Origin: Ananas comosus
Lineage: Eukaryota > Streptophyta > Magnoliopsida > Poales > Bromeliaceae
Reading direction: 5' to 3'
Assembly: GCF_001540865.1 (NCBI RefSeq)
Contig: NC_033621.1
Span: forward strand, 10,060,832 to 10,124,831
DNA length: 64,000 nucleotides
The notes below the pieces were generated by a model. The model worked only from the letters and a program-made list of their open reading frames with translations. It was not told the DNA's origin and did no database searches. Below, one piece after another: positions 9,989 to 20,400 of the stretch. A program made the position numbers and the translations under genes. Every line of letters starts with the position of its first letter. Position 1 is the first letter of the stretch.

Positions 9989-12952
9989 TCAAATTAACAA
10001 ATCTTTGAGTTGGTTCCATTCGGCTATAAGGTTGGCTTGGGCGGCTTCGGCAGCTTTTCTTCGACGCTTCATCAAAGAATGCACCTTATAGAGCTGAGAA
10101 AGCTCTTCCTGAATTTTCTTTCCTTCTGCTCTTTTAGCCTTTAATTGGCTCTATAATTGAAGCCGGCACTCAGAGGTTTGGGCTAAAGTCGATTCGGCTG
10201 CTGCTAACTCGTCTTTAAGGGTTGAAATCCGCTGTTGTAAAGCCGATTCTTGATCGGCTAAAGTCTGATCCTCATGATTTACCTCAGTGATAGGGTCAGC
10301 TATTTCAGGGATATTCCTCTTAAAGTGATCAACATGATGAAAATGTTGACCTAAAGATAAGAGATCGGCACCCAAAGATTGTTGCCGAGCCAAAAAGGAA
10401 GAAAGTTGAAATTACAAAGTCTCTACAAAACATCTAATACTAGAAGTAATATCTGTTTGTTCTGCCAAATCGATTAAGAGAGCATACAGCCGATCAAGTA
10501 GCTCTGGATTTTGAGCCAAACAGGGGGGACCATTGCTATATATTCTAAGACATTTATCAAATTTATGTTGAGTGTTTGATGAGATAATAGTCGAAGAATC
10601 ATCTCCCTCATTGGAACTGGGACTCGACACCAGTCAAGAATGAAGAGTAGCAGTTAGAGAATCCTCAGGAGCAGAAGGCAAAGTCCCATGAATCGGAGAA
10701 GGAGGTACGGTACTTGTTTCTCTAGAGCCTTGCGCTTTTCCAGGACCTTGTGTGACAGGTATATTTGCTATGTCATCTCTTGTAATTGGGGTTGGGGCAG
10801 AAGGAGGTGATATGATTTCACCTGGTAATGGCATCGTGCTCGCCTTTGCAACGGATGTCTTCTTTTCCATACCTCGTTTCTTTTCAAGACGTGCTTCCCG
10901 GCGAAGCTGCCTATCCATTTGCGCCTTCAAAGAAGAAGCAAAACGAGCTCTTGAATTATTTTCGGGAAAAGACTGTTTTATTAAAAAGAAGGATAAACGA
11001 ATTGAGAAAATAATATGAGGTAAAGTAACTAATCAAGTATACATACCTCAATCTCAATGGGCTCATCGAGAGCGGAGTCTTGTTTGGAAACATCAACCGA
11101 AGGTGTTTCTTCGGGAATAGGAGCCGAAGGCGTTCCTTCAGCTTTTTTCTCTAAAACATCAGCCGAAGCAATACCTTCGGCAGGTGTAGAATAAGACCTT
11201 TTAGCAACTGACTTACGCCGTTTTGAGGGCGGCGGAGGAGTAAATTGAGCGGTCTTAATCGGTCTTTTTTCTGAAGCTGGGACCGATGAAGAAACTGGAG
11301 TTGACTGCAGAAAAAAGAAAATAAGTATTTGGAATATTGAAAAGAAAGTTGAAATAGAAATGAATACATTACAAAAGAAAGAGGCCTGACCTCAGAAGCC
11401 TCTTCTATTTCTTCTCTTAGTGATGAGACAGGAGGATCGGCTGAAACAACTGGATGAATAGTTCTTCGGAATGCTCGAAGAAGAGAAAGGTCAAGAGTAC
11501 TGTCAGTAAAATGATCCCAGATAGTAGCATAACCAGCGAGAGCAACTCTTGTGTAGTTCGGCCTGAAGCTCACTAACTTAAAGAATCGACGAAGGCGATT
11601 TTCCATAACCAAAATCTTATCAGCTTCGGCTATACCTTTAGTAGGGGGTCGATGATCGGCTGTATTAGTTGTAAAAAATTTAGATGGAGCGGGAATCGGC
11701 TGAACAAACCCAAACTGACGGGCCACATACTGAGGAGAATAAACCTCAGTGCTTGGTAATAGTTTGGAGCGCGATTTCAACCCCACATGGAGATCTCTCG
11801 GAGCCAAATAGGAATACCAGACCTCTGAGTATTCACTAGCACGAGAAGAGGCCAATTCATCTCAGATAGCTTCAAACCGGGCTAAGAACCAGGAAGGACC
11901 AGTAAGACGGTCGGCAAAGGGAGCCCAAGAAATAGCCGATTCAGGACTCGGCTCATAAAAAGTTTTAAAATAAGTAAGAAAGTCAGAGGGTTGACCCAGA
12001 GTCATCGGCTGTGGACAGCCGAGAGCTAACCCATAAGAATCAAATTGAGCAACCGAAGTCGGATTAAAAGGAGATTGGCATAAAGCGGGAATATAAAATT
12101 GTAAAAATATTTGAAGAAACCAGAAGACACCGCAGCCAGAACTAATGACAGTACCATCTCGAGAAGGCAATATTTTGATAGAATCAAAAATTTCTCTATA
12201 GACAAAGGCAAGAAAGTAAGGCCCTAGAGCTAATCTATCGCCGTTAGACAAACCAACGGCGATTGGAACAAAGTCACGATTAATTTTTTGTGAACGGGTA
12301 CAAAAAAGATTATGGCATAACCAATAAAGAAGAAATGCCGTATGTTCGTTCTTAGTAACGGGAGCAGGGGATTCACCTGCGAATTTGCGGATGAACTTGG
12401 AGTAAGCCAAGTCATTGAGGTCTAGACGGTCCTCAAAATCAGATACGCCGTCAGGATTATAAGACATAAAAACAGAAACGCCATGAGGGAGCAAGCTAGT
12501 AATGGCGGCCACGTCAAGAAGAGTGGGAGTGAGAGGCCCTCTTTTAAAAGAAAAACATTAGAAGTAGGGGACCAAAAACACAGAGCGGCGGCTAGAAGAA
12601 GATTATCGGCAATAGGAGGATGCCGAGACAATTGAATAGCTTCATATATCCCAACCTCTCGCCAAAAGTCACCAAAGGCGGCTTCTACTCGATCTAACCA
12701 GGTTAAATATGCGTCTGAAGTACTTGGCCAAGTTCGAAGACTCTTCCTTGTTGAAGCAGAAGAGTACCAAGACTGAAGATGAATAGCTTTTCTCAAGGGG
12801 AGACCATCGCTAGAAAAGGGTGAGTCGATAGGGGTTGGCACTTCTGTAAGAGAAGGACCCAAAATAAATCTAGAGGGATCCGAATCGACAAAGGGTTTAA
12901 GTATAGTATAATCCAGGGATGGATGAGAAGGAAGAGGCGGAACCAACGCCAT
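9989..12952 (-). pseudogene. Antisense gene of the Tat element, plant-mobile-domain-like, with two introns
   Basis: Read on the minus strand from ATG 12952 (MALVPPLPSHPSLDY). Exon 1 runs to 11391, intron 1 is 11305-11390, exon 2 is 11047-11304, intron 2 is 10973-11046, and exon 3 runs from 10972 to TGA 9989-9991. Both introns are GT-AG, phase 0, with pyrimidine-rich 3' ends, and the flanking frames line up exactly. Exon 1 resembles the plant mobile domain / Transposase_28 type of retroelement-associated protein (AAITSLLPHGVSV, AFLLYWLCHNLF, NGDRLALGPYFLAFVYREI). Exon 2 is P/S/E/K-rich; exon 3 is basic (RQLRREARLEKKRG) then predicted coiled coil (DQESALQQRISTLKDELAAA). Damage: a frameshift near 12525-12550 and in-frame stops at 11862 (TGA), 10634 (TGA), 10412 (TAA) and 10151 (TAG). 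Intact length would be about 930 aa. Function is unknown. Confidence 0.75.
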
Positions 12953-13475
12953 TAGTCGAAAGAGGAAAAGAGGAAAAGTCAAGTGAAAAATAAAATCGGA
13001 GAAGATGAAGGAAAGGGAAACGAAAGAAAGGTTTCCTGGAAGACGAAGAAGATATAGAAGAGACAAAAAGAATAAAAAGCTTGGAGAAGAAGAAAGGCCG
13101 TCGTATCGAACTGTCGCGTCGAAGCGAGTTTCGATGTCGGTTTTAATGATGAATAGACGGCGGTAATTAAGATAACCTAGGTAATGCCGCGAGTAAGACA
13201 AAACGGAAGTTGAGATCGGGCCGTATAGAAAAGGAAATAAAGGGCTAAGATTGAACCATACAGAGGGTCACGCCTCGAAACACATCTAGTACTGGTGCAG
13301 AGATTTTGAATATGATTGGACCGAGGATGACGCCTCGGATCGTGCTTGTTATTAAATCAATTACAAAATTTCGGCAGCAGAAAAGGAACGGCCGAGATGC
13401 AACCATGCCGGGAAGTTAAAAAGTGATCGTGTCTCAGATCACGCCAGCTACCGAAGTGTTACTTCGAAAGCTGCC

Positions 13476-13486
13476 GAAGGGGCAAT
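13476..13486 (+). other. Polypurine tract region before 3' LTR
   Basis: GAAGGGGCAAT lies immediately upstream of the 3' LTR start TGTTGAG. A short purine run here primes plus-strand synthesis in LTR retrotransposons. It is short, so the boundaries are approximate. Confidence 0.55.
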
Positions 13487-14209
13487 TGTTGAGCCGATTA
13501 AGCGAGAATCGGATTTAGGTGCGAATATTCCCTTCAAAAGCGTCTTTTGGGTCGTGCATCGGGAGTACCGGAAGAAGGTATCACTCCAATTGAAGAAAGT
13601 TACGGCAACCGCAAGCAGTTACATGCGGTTCCAATCGGCTAGAAGTGGTCTGAAATATGAGGAGATAATGGCCGGTTATGAAATAACTGATCAAAGGGGG
13701 CTATCTATAAATAAGGTAATAATACCCCAAAAAGAGGTCTTCGCTCCTGCGCACAAAAGACCACGTTTACTTTCTTGCATCTTTCTTTTCGTATTTATTT
13801 GTTTTTCCTAGGAGTAGTTCCTGTAACTTAGCATCCTGGAGTCTGTCTGCCCCTCGGGCACCACTCCGTTGTAGACTAAAAACCCATCTCTCTGTACTTT
13901 TTCCGGTTCTATTTAATAGAAAGTCATTTTTGGCTCTTCAGGCCGACCAGATCTCAAGTTGCCCTAGCCATTCAGCTCTTCTCTCTGCCCACTTTCCAGC
14001 TTGTTTCAAGTATTCGGCTCTTCCCAGCCGAACCGATTCTCTTATAAAGGCTTTGAACTCGGCTGACCCGATCTCTCGTCAGCCTAATCGCTTGATCTAT
14101 CGAAGGGCGCATACTTCGAGGCTCATCCTTCGCAGCCGTTTCCATCCCGACGCGCTTCCCGAGGAAGAACTTTGACCGGTTCAAAGGTCGGGGAATTTCG
14201 GCTCCAACA
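13487..14209 (+). repeat. 3' LTR of the Tat element
   Basis: 723 bp, the same length as the 5' LTR, starting TGTTGAGCC and ending GGCTCCAACA. It is followed by GCACC, the target duplication. I count about 35 mismatches against 1783-2505 and no net indel. Confidence 0.96.
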
Positions 14210-14214
14210 GCACC

Positions 14215-14872
14215 TACTTGGCTTTTTTTTGCATATCAATTCTGGTCCCTAAACTTTAGACTTTTTTAGTTTAGTCCCCAAAAATAAAAATTCAAAATTT
14301 TCAATTTAAACTCAAAATTAATATTAAAATTAAAATTAAAAACTAACAAGAAATTAGAATTTTGAATTTGAATTTAAAGCTACAATTTTGATTTAAAGCT
14401 TTATTAAAAGTTTTAATTGAGATTTAATTTTAAATTTGAATTTTAAATTGAATTTAAATTTTGAATTCAAACTTAAAAATTTGCTTTTGAAATTTCAATT
14501 TGCATTTAAAATAAAAATTTTGAAACTAAAATTTAAATTTAAAATCATATTCAAAATTTTAATTTTAAATTTTAAATTTCAATTGAAAATTTAAATTTGA
14601 ATTTAAATTTGATTCCAATTCTAAATTCGAATTTAAACTTCGATTTCAAATTCACATTCCAAATCAAAGTTTGAAATTAAATTAGAATTAGAATTCAAAA
14701 TGTGAATTTGAATTTAAAATTAAATACAAAATTTGAATTTGAATTTAAATTTGAATCCAAAATCAAATTTTAAATTTAAATTTTAAATTTTAAATTAAAA
14801 ATATTTCTTTGAATTTATAATTTAATGCAAAATGCAATTTAAATTTAAATTTATAATATAAGATTTAAATTA
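14215..14872. repeat. AT-rich AAATTT-type low-complexity tract
   Basis: After a short stretch (TACTTGGCTTTTTTTTGC) belonging to the interrupted TIR element, positions 14281-14870 are an irregular series of AAATTT, TTTAAA and TTGAATTT words. The same kind of tract occurs at 19740-20350, 27500-27800, 45360-45620 and 50570-51130. No gene. Confidence 0.8.
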
Positions 14873-16032
14873 AGGGTTAATTGCATACATGTCCCCGCAA
14901 ATATAGTGAATTACAGATATATCTCTGCAAAGTTTAACTTTCATAAGTTATCCCTGCAAAAGTCTAATGTATTCAGATATGTCCCTCTAGTCAGGATCCG
15001 TTAGAGAACTGTTAATTTTTTAATAGTATACTCGTGAAATGATATTTTTGCCCTCATAAATATGTCCCTCCAATAACACATTTGCAGAAATGTCCTCTTA
15101 ATTTTTGCTTTTTTCCTCTTTCTCCTTCTCTTCGGGCCGCGGGAGCAGACGGCGGCGGCGGCGATGATCTGATCATCGACGATGACGACAAAGAAGAATG
15201 AGGAAAAGAGGAGGATACGAGGAAGAAAAAGAAGGAGGCGGCGGAGGCCGTTGTCCGACCTCCGCCACACTTACCTAGGCCGGCGCCGCCGTCGGGGATG
15301 GCGAGGTCGGCGCCGATCTTCCACGAGGAGCACCGCCGGTTCTCCCACGAGGAGCACTGTCGACGTGGCCTCCATCAACCGCTTCTTCCGCGACCACGAC
15401 TCTTCCTTCTTCGTCGCGGTCGCGGAGAACACGACAATGTTGGATCTCACCCCAAGAAGCCCCGTGGCGAACGCAGCGAGGCCATAGATGATGGTGGATC
15501 CCACCCTTTTGCTCGCCCCCGTCTTCCCTGAGGAGTAGAGCAGCGTTGCAGGGTCGTCCTAGCGCACGGGCTCGCGCATCGACTGGGGAATGGGGTTGGG
15601 GTCGGGATGGGCCGCAATCATGTCGGCGATGGTGCAGAGGATCCGGGGATCGTCGTCGTCTGCGGCAGGGGCTAGGCGAGAGTCGTCGAGGAGGACGATG
15701 GGGAGGTCGGGGAGCGAAAGGATCTTGGGGACGAAGGCGCGCGGGGTGAAGATGATGGCGGGGGCGACGACGATGACCACTCCGGCAAGCAGAAAAGGAA
15801 AAGGAAAGATGAAGAGGAAGAGGAAAAAGGGCAAAATTGTCAATTTACCTTATTAATTAACCACGGTTAAGTGTTTTAACCGTGGTTAACTAAATATCTC
15901 TAACGGATTCTAACGGAAGGGACATATCTGAATACATTACAACTTTTGCAGGGATAACTTATGAAAGTTGAGCTTTGCAGGAATATATATGCAATTCACC
16001 ATGTTTGTAGTGATGTGTATGCAATTAACCCT
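14873..16032. mobile_element. Pack-MULE-like TIR transposon carrying gene fragments
   Basis: Long terminal inverted repeats of about 134 bp pair 14873-15005 (AGGGTTAATTGCATACATG...) with 15899-16032 (...TGTATGCAATTAACCCT). The interior is GC-rich, in contrast to the flanks, and contains recognisable host-gene sequence on the minus strand. Long TIRs around captured gene pieces without a transposase are the mark of Pack-MULEs. Possible target duplication ATTTAAAT lies on both sides, but it is palindromic and in AT-rich DNA, so it is weak evidence. Related TIRs occur at 23457-23865 and 45712-49153. Confidence 0.75.
15480..15760 (-). pseudogene. Captured fragment resembling 4-coumarate:CoA ligase (AMP-binding)
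   Basis: On the minus strand the sequence reads LSLPDLPIVLLDD, then PNPIPQSM, then an in-frame TAG, then DDPATLLYSSGKTGASK. The last segment is the ATP/AMP-binding signature of the adenylate-forming family (consensus SSGTTGxxKG), and the preceding residues fit 4CL and 4CL-like proteins. The first T of the motif is K and the last G is R, and TAG likely came from CAG. It is a non-functional piece of a phenylpropanoid-type CoA ligase gene carried inside the transposon. The flanking GC-rich DNA (15120-15480) may come from a second gene that I cannot name. Confidence 0.65.
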
Positions 16033-16107
16033 AAATTTAAATTGTATAATTAGTTGGCACTGATACAGCTCCTCCGTGGCACTGGTTCGACGCCTCTATG
16101 GCGCTGA

Positions 16108-16171
16108 CGTGGTGATTCCGTTAATTTTAACACTTTCTTAACGGGTGGGACTTAATTGTAATGAAATCAAG
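16108..16171 (-). repeat. Right inverted-repeat arm of the interrupted TIR element
   Basis: It matches 1710-1774 in inverted orientation, including GGTGATTCCGTTAATTTTAAC against the left arm's GTTAAAATTAATGGAATCGCC. The outermost part corresponding to 1620-1709 is absent and is replaced by the hairpin element starting at about 16165. Confidence 0.6.
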
Positions 16172-17037
16172 AGGATCACAGAGGTGAGGTTGCGGCAAAG
16201 AGCATGATCGTAAATGGCGACGGCAACGAGGGTGTCGTAAGATTTAAGGATGACGAGGAAGAAGAGCGCATCACAACAGGTGGCTGTTGCGACAGAAGGC
16301 GAGAAAGAGGGTGCGATAGAGAAAAAAGATGCAAAGGGTGGGAAAAAAATAAAAATATATGAAAAAAAATATATTTTCTCTTGAGAAAGCTATCAGATGC
16401 CATGACCGATATAGGAAAGGCCAAGAAGCAAAGAAGAAAGAAGAAAAGGTTGTACTACTTTATATTAAGTTGCATTGTTTAATATTCAATTGCATTATTT
16501 AAAACTATTTGAACCTAAGTGCATAATAAAAACTAGAAGTTGGCAATGTTTGAGACTAAATTGTACTGTTTGAGACTTAAATTACACAATTTAAAATTAT
16601 TTGAGATTAAATTATAACTTTTCAAATAGTACAACTTAAGTTTCAAACATTGCAAATTAGTCCCAAGCAGTGTAACTTATGCTTTTTGTAGTGCAGTTTA
16701 ATCTCAAATATATATAGCTTTAAATGATGCAATTTGTCTCAAATAGTGCAACTTTTTCTTATTTTTTTATTTTTTGGTCTTTTTCTATAGCTGCGACGAC
16801 AAATGATGGCCTTCTTAAGAGAAGAAAAAAATATTTTTTTTCTCTTTTTTCTTCTTTCTTCCTCTTTTTTTTCACCTTTTATATCTTTTTTCGGTATTGC
16901 ACCCCTCCTTCGCCCTCTACCGCAGCCACCACCCCAAGCCCAATATGCTTTTCTCCCTGTCATTTTCAAATCCTGTAGTACTCTCGTCACCGTCCATGGC
17001 TACGCCCTCTGCCGCGGTCTCACCTCCGCGATTTGTA
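16165..17037. repeat. Large foldback (inverted repeat) element
   Basis: Left arm 16165-16430 and right arm about 16795-17037 are inverted copies. Shared features include the outer TCACCTCnGnGAT-type end, CATGGCTACGCCCTCTGCCGC against catgctctttgccgc, CTTCTTAAGAGAAnAAAAAAATATTTTTT, and TCTTTTTTCnnTATnGCACCC. The centre (16440-16760) is itself palindromic, built on TTTGAGACTAAATT words. Short open frames in both arms are not supported as genes. Confidence 0.65.
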
Positions 17038-17303
17038 CCATATCCGAGCTCGCATCGCCGCACCGTTGTTGGCGGAGGTGTAGGCAAGGTAGGAGAGAGG
17101 AGTGCGGTATTGACGTCGAAGCGGCGGAGGAGAAGGGGGAAGGAGAGAAAACAAAAGGAGAAAGAGAGTAAAGAATAACGAGAATGGGAGAGAGGAAAAT
17201 GACAAACGAGAGAGAAATGATAGATAAAGAAAAATAAAAGTATTCCAACCAGTTTACTAAAAATTCATACCTACTATGCAAAACATTGCTTTGTCGGAGA
17301 TTT
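17038..17303. other. Purine-rich spacer
   Basis: GA-rich sequence (GAGAGAGGA..., AAAGGAGAAAGAGAG) continuing from the foldback element up to the next repeat. No gene or RNA seen. Confidence 0.5.
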
Positions 17304-18780
17304 GTCACGCCCCGGATTACCACGTTTCCCCGGGTACGCCAACAGACCCGCCGTATACATAGGAATTTCCTGTGTATACGAAGCAATAGTTGTACCTGTA
17401 AACTAATCATAGCTACAACCAGAAGTATAGAGCTACGAAACTGAAACATATATAAAACATAAACCATCCACTGTACATACAAAAACCAACAGTACAATCT
17501 TGCTCCAGTGAGTAGAACTAATCATAACAATATGTACATGGCAAGATCTATCTACCTCTGCAAGGGTACTCCTCTAGCAAAAGACCAGGGAAGGAAAGAC
17601 TCTAGCTCGCGACTCCCTTGCCTCGGTCAGAATCCACAGCAGCAGCAGCAACGGACGACTCTGTAAAAAAGTAGCAACAACTGGGTGTGAGAACTACTGC
17701 AAAATAGAATAATCCTCAGTGAGTACCGTCACCGACCTCAACGGTCCTACAGTAAGATATGCAAAGGGTAGTAAAGATGGAAGAAACTCTATAGCTACAT
17801 GCTACTATACTACCGCTATCCCAAACTAAGCTCACTGTAGGTAAAGGAATGCATCACTAGCTACAACCGAACCACACTAACCCAATCTCAAGGGACTACC
17901 AACTGGCCCATCCAGCCTGTGTCCAAACTACACCGCACACCACCCACGGGGGTGGTCGGTCCAAGAACTGTCCAAACAGGAATGCTGCGACATCAACACA
18001 AGAAAAGTGTCACTCCGAAGCGACACTCGTGGGCGCGACCAAACCGAATATGCAAGCGTGTCTCTGTCGAGCTGAATCAGGCTCACACAGGCTATAGTCA
18101 ATGCAAATGAGTCAATATGGTCTAACAACCAAGGCTCACGTGCCCTCGGTACAATCTGAAACAAGATGTAAATATCTTGGTCCACTGTCAGCCCCAACGG
18201 CACCCGACAGTACGAAACAGTCCAAACTCTACTGTAAAATGAGCTCGGCCCCTCAGCACGAGCGTAGCCTCAACCTACACTAATCTGAGTATCCACAACA
18301 CACTAACAGCGGTGATACATAAGAACAACCGTTCCGGAAGCTAATTCTGTTAACATTTTGAAAAGTGTCAGGTGTAGATTTAACGAGTTTTCTCCTAAGT
18401 CAAATCCCAGTTCAGCATGTAAAAATTCATCTAAAATCATTAACTTATGCTCCAAATTCAGATTCCATAAAGAACAAGCAAATCCATGAATTTGAGCTAC
18501 TAAACCTGATAATTGAACAATAAAACACATGTTGACGTTTTACGACTTAGATGGAATTCCGATGATTTCGATAAATATTAATCCACCTCGAACGCTCGTC
18601 CAACACCGGCTAGAAGTCAAAAGGAGAAACTCCGCACGCTCGCTCGACCTCCGACGGCTCAACCGGGACAACCCACGAGCTCGGACGACCCTCCTACGAT
18701 CGATTCCAATTAGCTAGAAAGAGAGAGGAAGAAGAAGAGTAGCTACGGCCTTTCCAAGCTCCCAAGGCTGATATAAACTG

Positions 18781-18830
18781 GAGGGAGGGGGAGGAGGGGG
18801 GAGAGNGAGAGGGGGGAGGGGGTCAGTTGG
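18781..18830 (+). repeat. G-rich tract, possible G-quadruplex
   Basis: At least six runs of three or more G separated by A (GGAGGGAGGGGGAGGAGGGG and onward), with one N at 18806. The pattern fits G-quadruplex rules on the plus strand. It lies inside repeat unit 1, 60 bp before the first GTACCGGTAC. Confidence 0.7.
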
Positions 18831-18889
18831 AATGAACGGCACAACAAAATGACCAAAAGGCCTCTTACCAAGTCACTTTGTTGCCTGGA

Positions 18890-19103
18890 GTACCGGTACT
18901 CAACTTGGGTACCGGTACTCGACACTCAACTAGCAATCCCACACGCTGGGTACCGGTATTAGCCTGATGCAATACCGGTACTTAAGCTCGGTACCGGTAC
19001 TCGCCAATAGGTACCGATACCCAACAAGAAAAATGCACAAACCCGAGAGCAACAATTCAAGAAATCCCTCTAGGGTACCGGTACTCCTCTTAGGTATCGG
19101 TAC
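18890..19103. repeat. Cluster of GTACCGGTAC palindromes (8 sites)
   Basis: Perfect GTACCGGTAC occurs at 18890, 18909, 18991 and 19075. One-mismatch forms are at 18950 (GTACCGGTAT), 18972 (ATACCGGTAC), 19011 (GTACCGATAC) and 19094 (GTATCGGTAC). Spacing is irregular, so this is not a simple tandem repeat. Confidence 0.9.
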
Positions 19104-19555
19104 ACAAAACTTGAAATCCTGCATTTGCTGATTTCAGTGTTCGAACTCTAACTCTCAGAACTCTGAGTCCGTTTTTGCGGCTATTTTGCGCCAAAACGAT
19201 TCCGACTTGTCCCGACACTCTGCAGATGTGTCGACAAGCCACAAATACTGTAGTCAGTCCGACAGCTAAACCTCAGAGATACTACAAGATTTGATGGCCT
19301 GTAGCTTACAACAAACGCAAAAAAGTGACCTAGTTTTAAAAATATGCAACATAGTGAAATTTTATGCAAATTGGCCAAAAAAAAAAAAAAGAAAGTGTAA
19401 TTTATCCTTAAAACATGTTTATAAAGATAATTTACCCTTTCAAAAAATAAATAGTTAGACTCTTTAAAAAAATAATTTAAAATGTTAGAGATCTCTATGC
19501 AAATTATCCATTAATTATTGAGTATTTTGATTTTGAGATTGTTTATGGGACGTGA

Positions 19556-20400
19556 TTATAGGTCCGTTTGGCCTAAATTCAAAATATGTGATTTCTACAA
19601 AATTGATTTTAATTTGGAGAATTGATTTTGGTTAAAACCTGTAAAGCGTTTGGCTTTAAATGAAAAATAATTTTCTTGAAATAATATTATAAAGTTGTTT
19701 AGCAAAATTTTTTTTACTGTTCGTAAATAATATTTTTTTACTAAATTTTACTTTGTAATAATTTAAAATTTTAATTTAAATTTATATTTAAATTTTAAAT
19801 TTTAAATTTGTACAAATACTTAAAATTTGATATTTTCATATAAAATATAAATTCAAATTTTGAAAAACTAAAATTTAAATTTTTAAATATAAATTTAAAA
19901 TTTAAAATTTAAAATTTAAAATTTAAAATTTAAATTTAAAATTTAAAATTTAAAATTCAAATTTTGAATATTTAAAATCTAAAATTTAAACTTTGAATTT
20001 TTAAAATTTAAACTTTAAAATTCAAAAATAAAATTTTACTTTTGAATATTAAATTTTTAAACTTGTAATTTAAAAATTAAAACATAATTTAAATTTTAAA
20101 ATTTCAAAACTTCAATTTTATCTTTGAAATTTGAAAATTAAAAATTGTGATTAATATCTAAGTTTTAAATTTAAAAGCTATAATTTGAAATTTAAAAATT
20201 AAAGGGTAAAATTTAAATTAAATTTTGAATTAAAAATTTAAGTTTAAAATTAGAATGAGATTTTAATAAGTAAATTTTATCTGTTTTTGATTTTGAGTCT
20301 CAAAAATTACAAAAATTAATTTTAAAAATTAAAATAAGATTTTGAAAACGTAATTGTGAAACACTTTATTGAGCCAAAAAATTATTTTTGGGTCCAATTG
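19556..20400. mobile_element. MITE-like element with AAATTT core, copy 1
   Basis: The left end ATAGGTCCGTTTGGCCTAAATTC matches the left ends at 45166 (ATAGGCCCATTTGGCCTAAAT) and 50384 (ACGGGCCCGTTTGGCTTAGAT). Adjacent conserved words include GTGATTTCTA.AAAATTGATTTT and GTTTGGC. The interior is an AT-rich AAATTTAAA tract, and the right part near 20365-20395 (CACTTTATTGAGCCAAAAAATTATTTTTGGG) matches 51262-51292. The right terminus is eroded. Confidence 0.65.

Larger units (their letters stand above)
1783..14209 (+). mobile_element. Tat-lineage Ty3/Gypsy LTR retrotransposon, complete but decayed
   Basis: Two 723-bp LTRs beginning TG and ending CA flank gag, protease, RT, two RNase H domains and integrase, in that order, which is the Ty3/Gypsy arrangement. 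A perfect 5-bp target duplication GCACC (1778-1782 and 14210-14214) shows one undisturbed insertion. The second RNase H after the RT-linked one, the DGGA protease motif and a long extra gene antisense to pol before the 3' LTR place it in the plant Tat lineage (Ogre/Retand/Grande relatives). About 35 of 723 LTR positions differ by my eye count, mostly transitions, so it is not a very recent insertion. Coding regions carry several frameshifts and stops and the RT active site is changed, so this copy should be unable to move by itself. Confidence 0.95.
17304..19345 (-). mobile_element. TGTCACGCC-type repeat unit 1 (LTR-like) with GTACCGGTAC cluster
   Basis: It starts TGTCACGCCCCGGATTACC, the reverse complement of an LTR-like ...GGGGCGTGACA end. 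Organisation parallels the unit at 46017: CGCCCC start, then ACTGGGTGTGAGAACTAC (17685-17700) followed by a CAGTGAG..CGCCGACC-type block, then a purine/pyrimidine tract, then a cluster of GTACCGGTAC palindromes, then a region of short cysteine-free frames. No gag or pol domain is detectable. The right limit near 19345 is estimated from the A run at 19376. It may be a non-autonomous LTR element or a large solo LTR in reverse orientation. Confidence 0.55.

Noticed and set aside
10151..10393. Independent small minus-strand genes (several ORFs between 10151 and 13201)
   Set aside because: They share one frame across two GT-AG introns and a few stops, so they are pieces of one antisense gene.
14281..14870. 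Centromeric or other satellite
   Set aside because: AAATTT words are irregular with no fixed period, and such tracts recur as the cores of MITE-like elements.
15001..15856. Intact genes in the GC-rich interior of the Pack-MULE
   Set aside because: Frames are broken by stops, motifs are partial and altered, and the block lies between transposon TIRs.
16803..17497. ORFs of 90-165 codons
   Set aside because: They cross a foldback element and low-complexity purine tracts and end in the TGTCACGCC repeat.
18890..19103. CRISPR-like array
   Set aside because: The repeated unit is a 10-bp palindrome with irregular spacing in a eukaryotic repeat; no cas genes.
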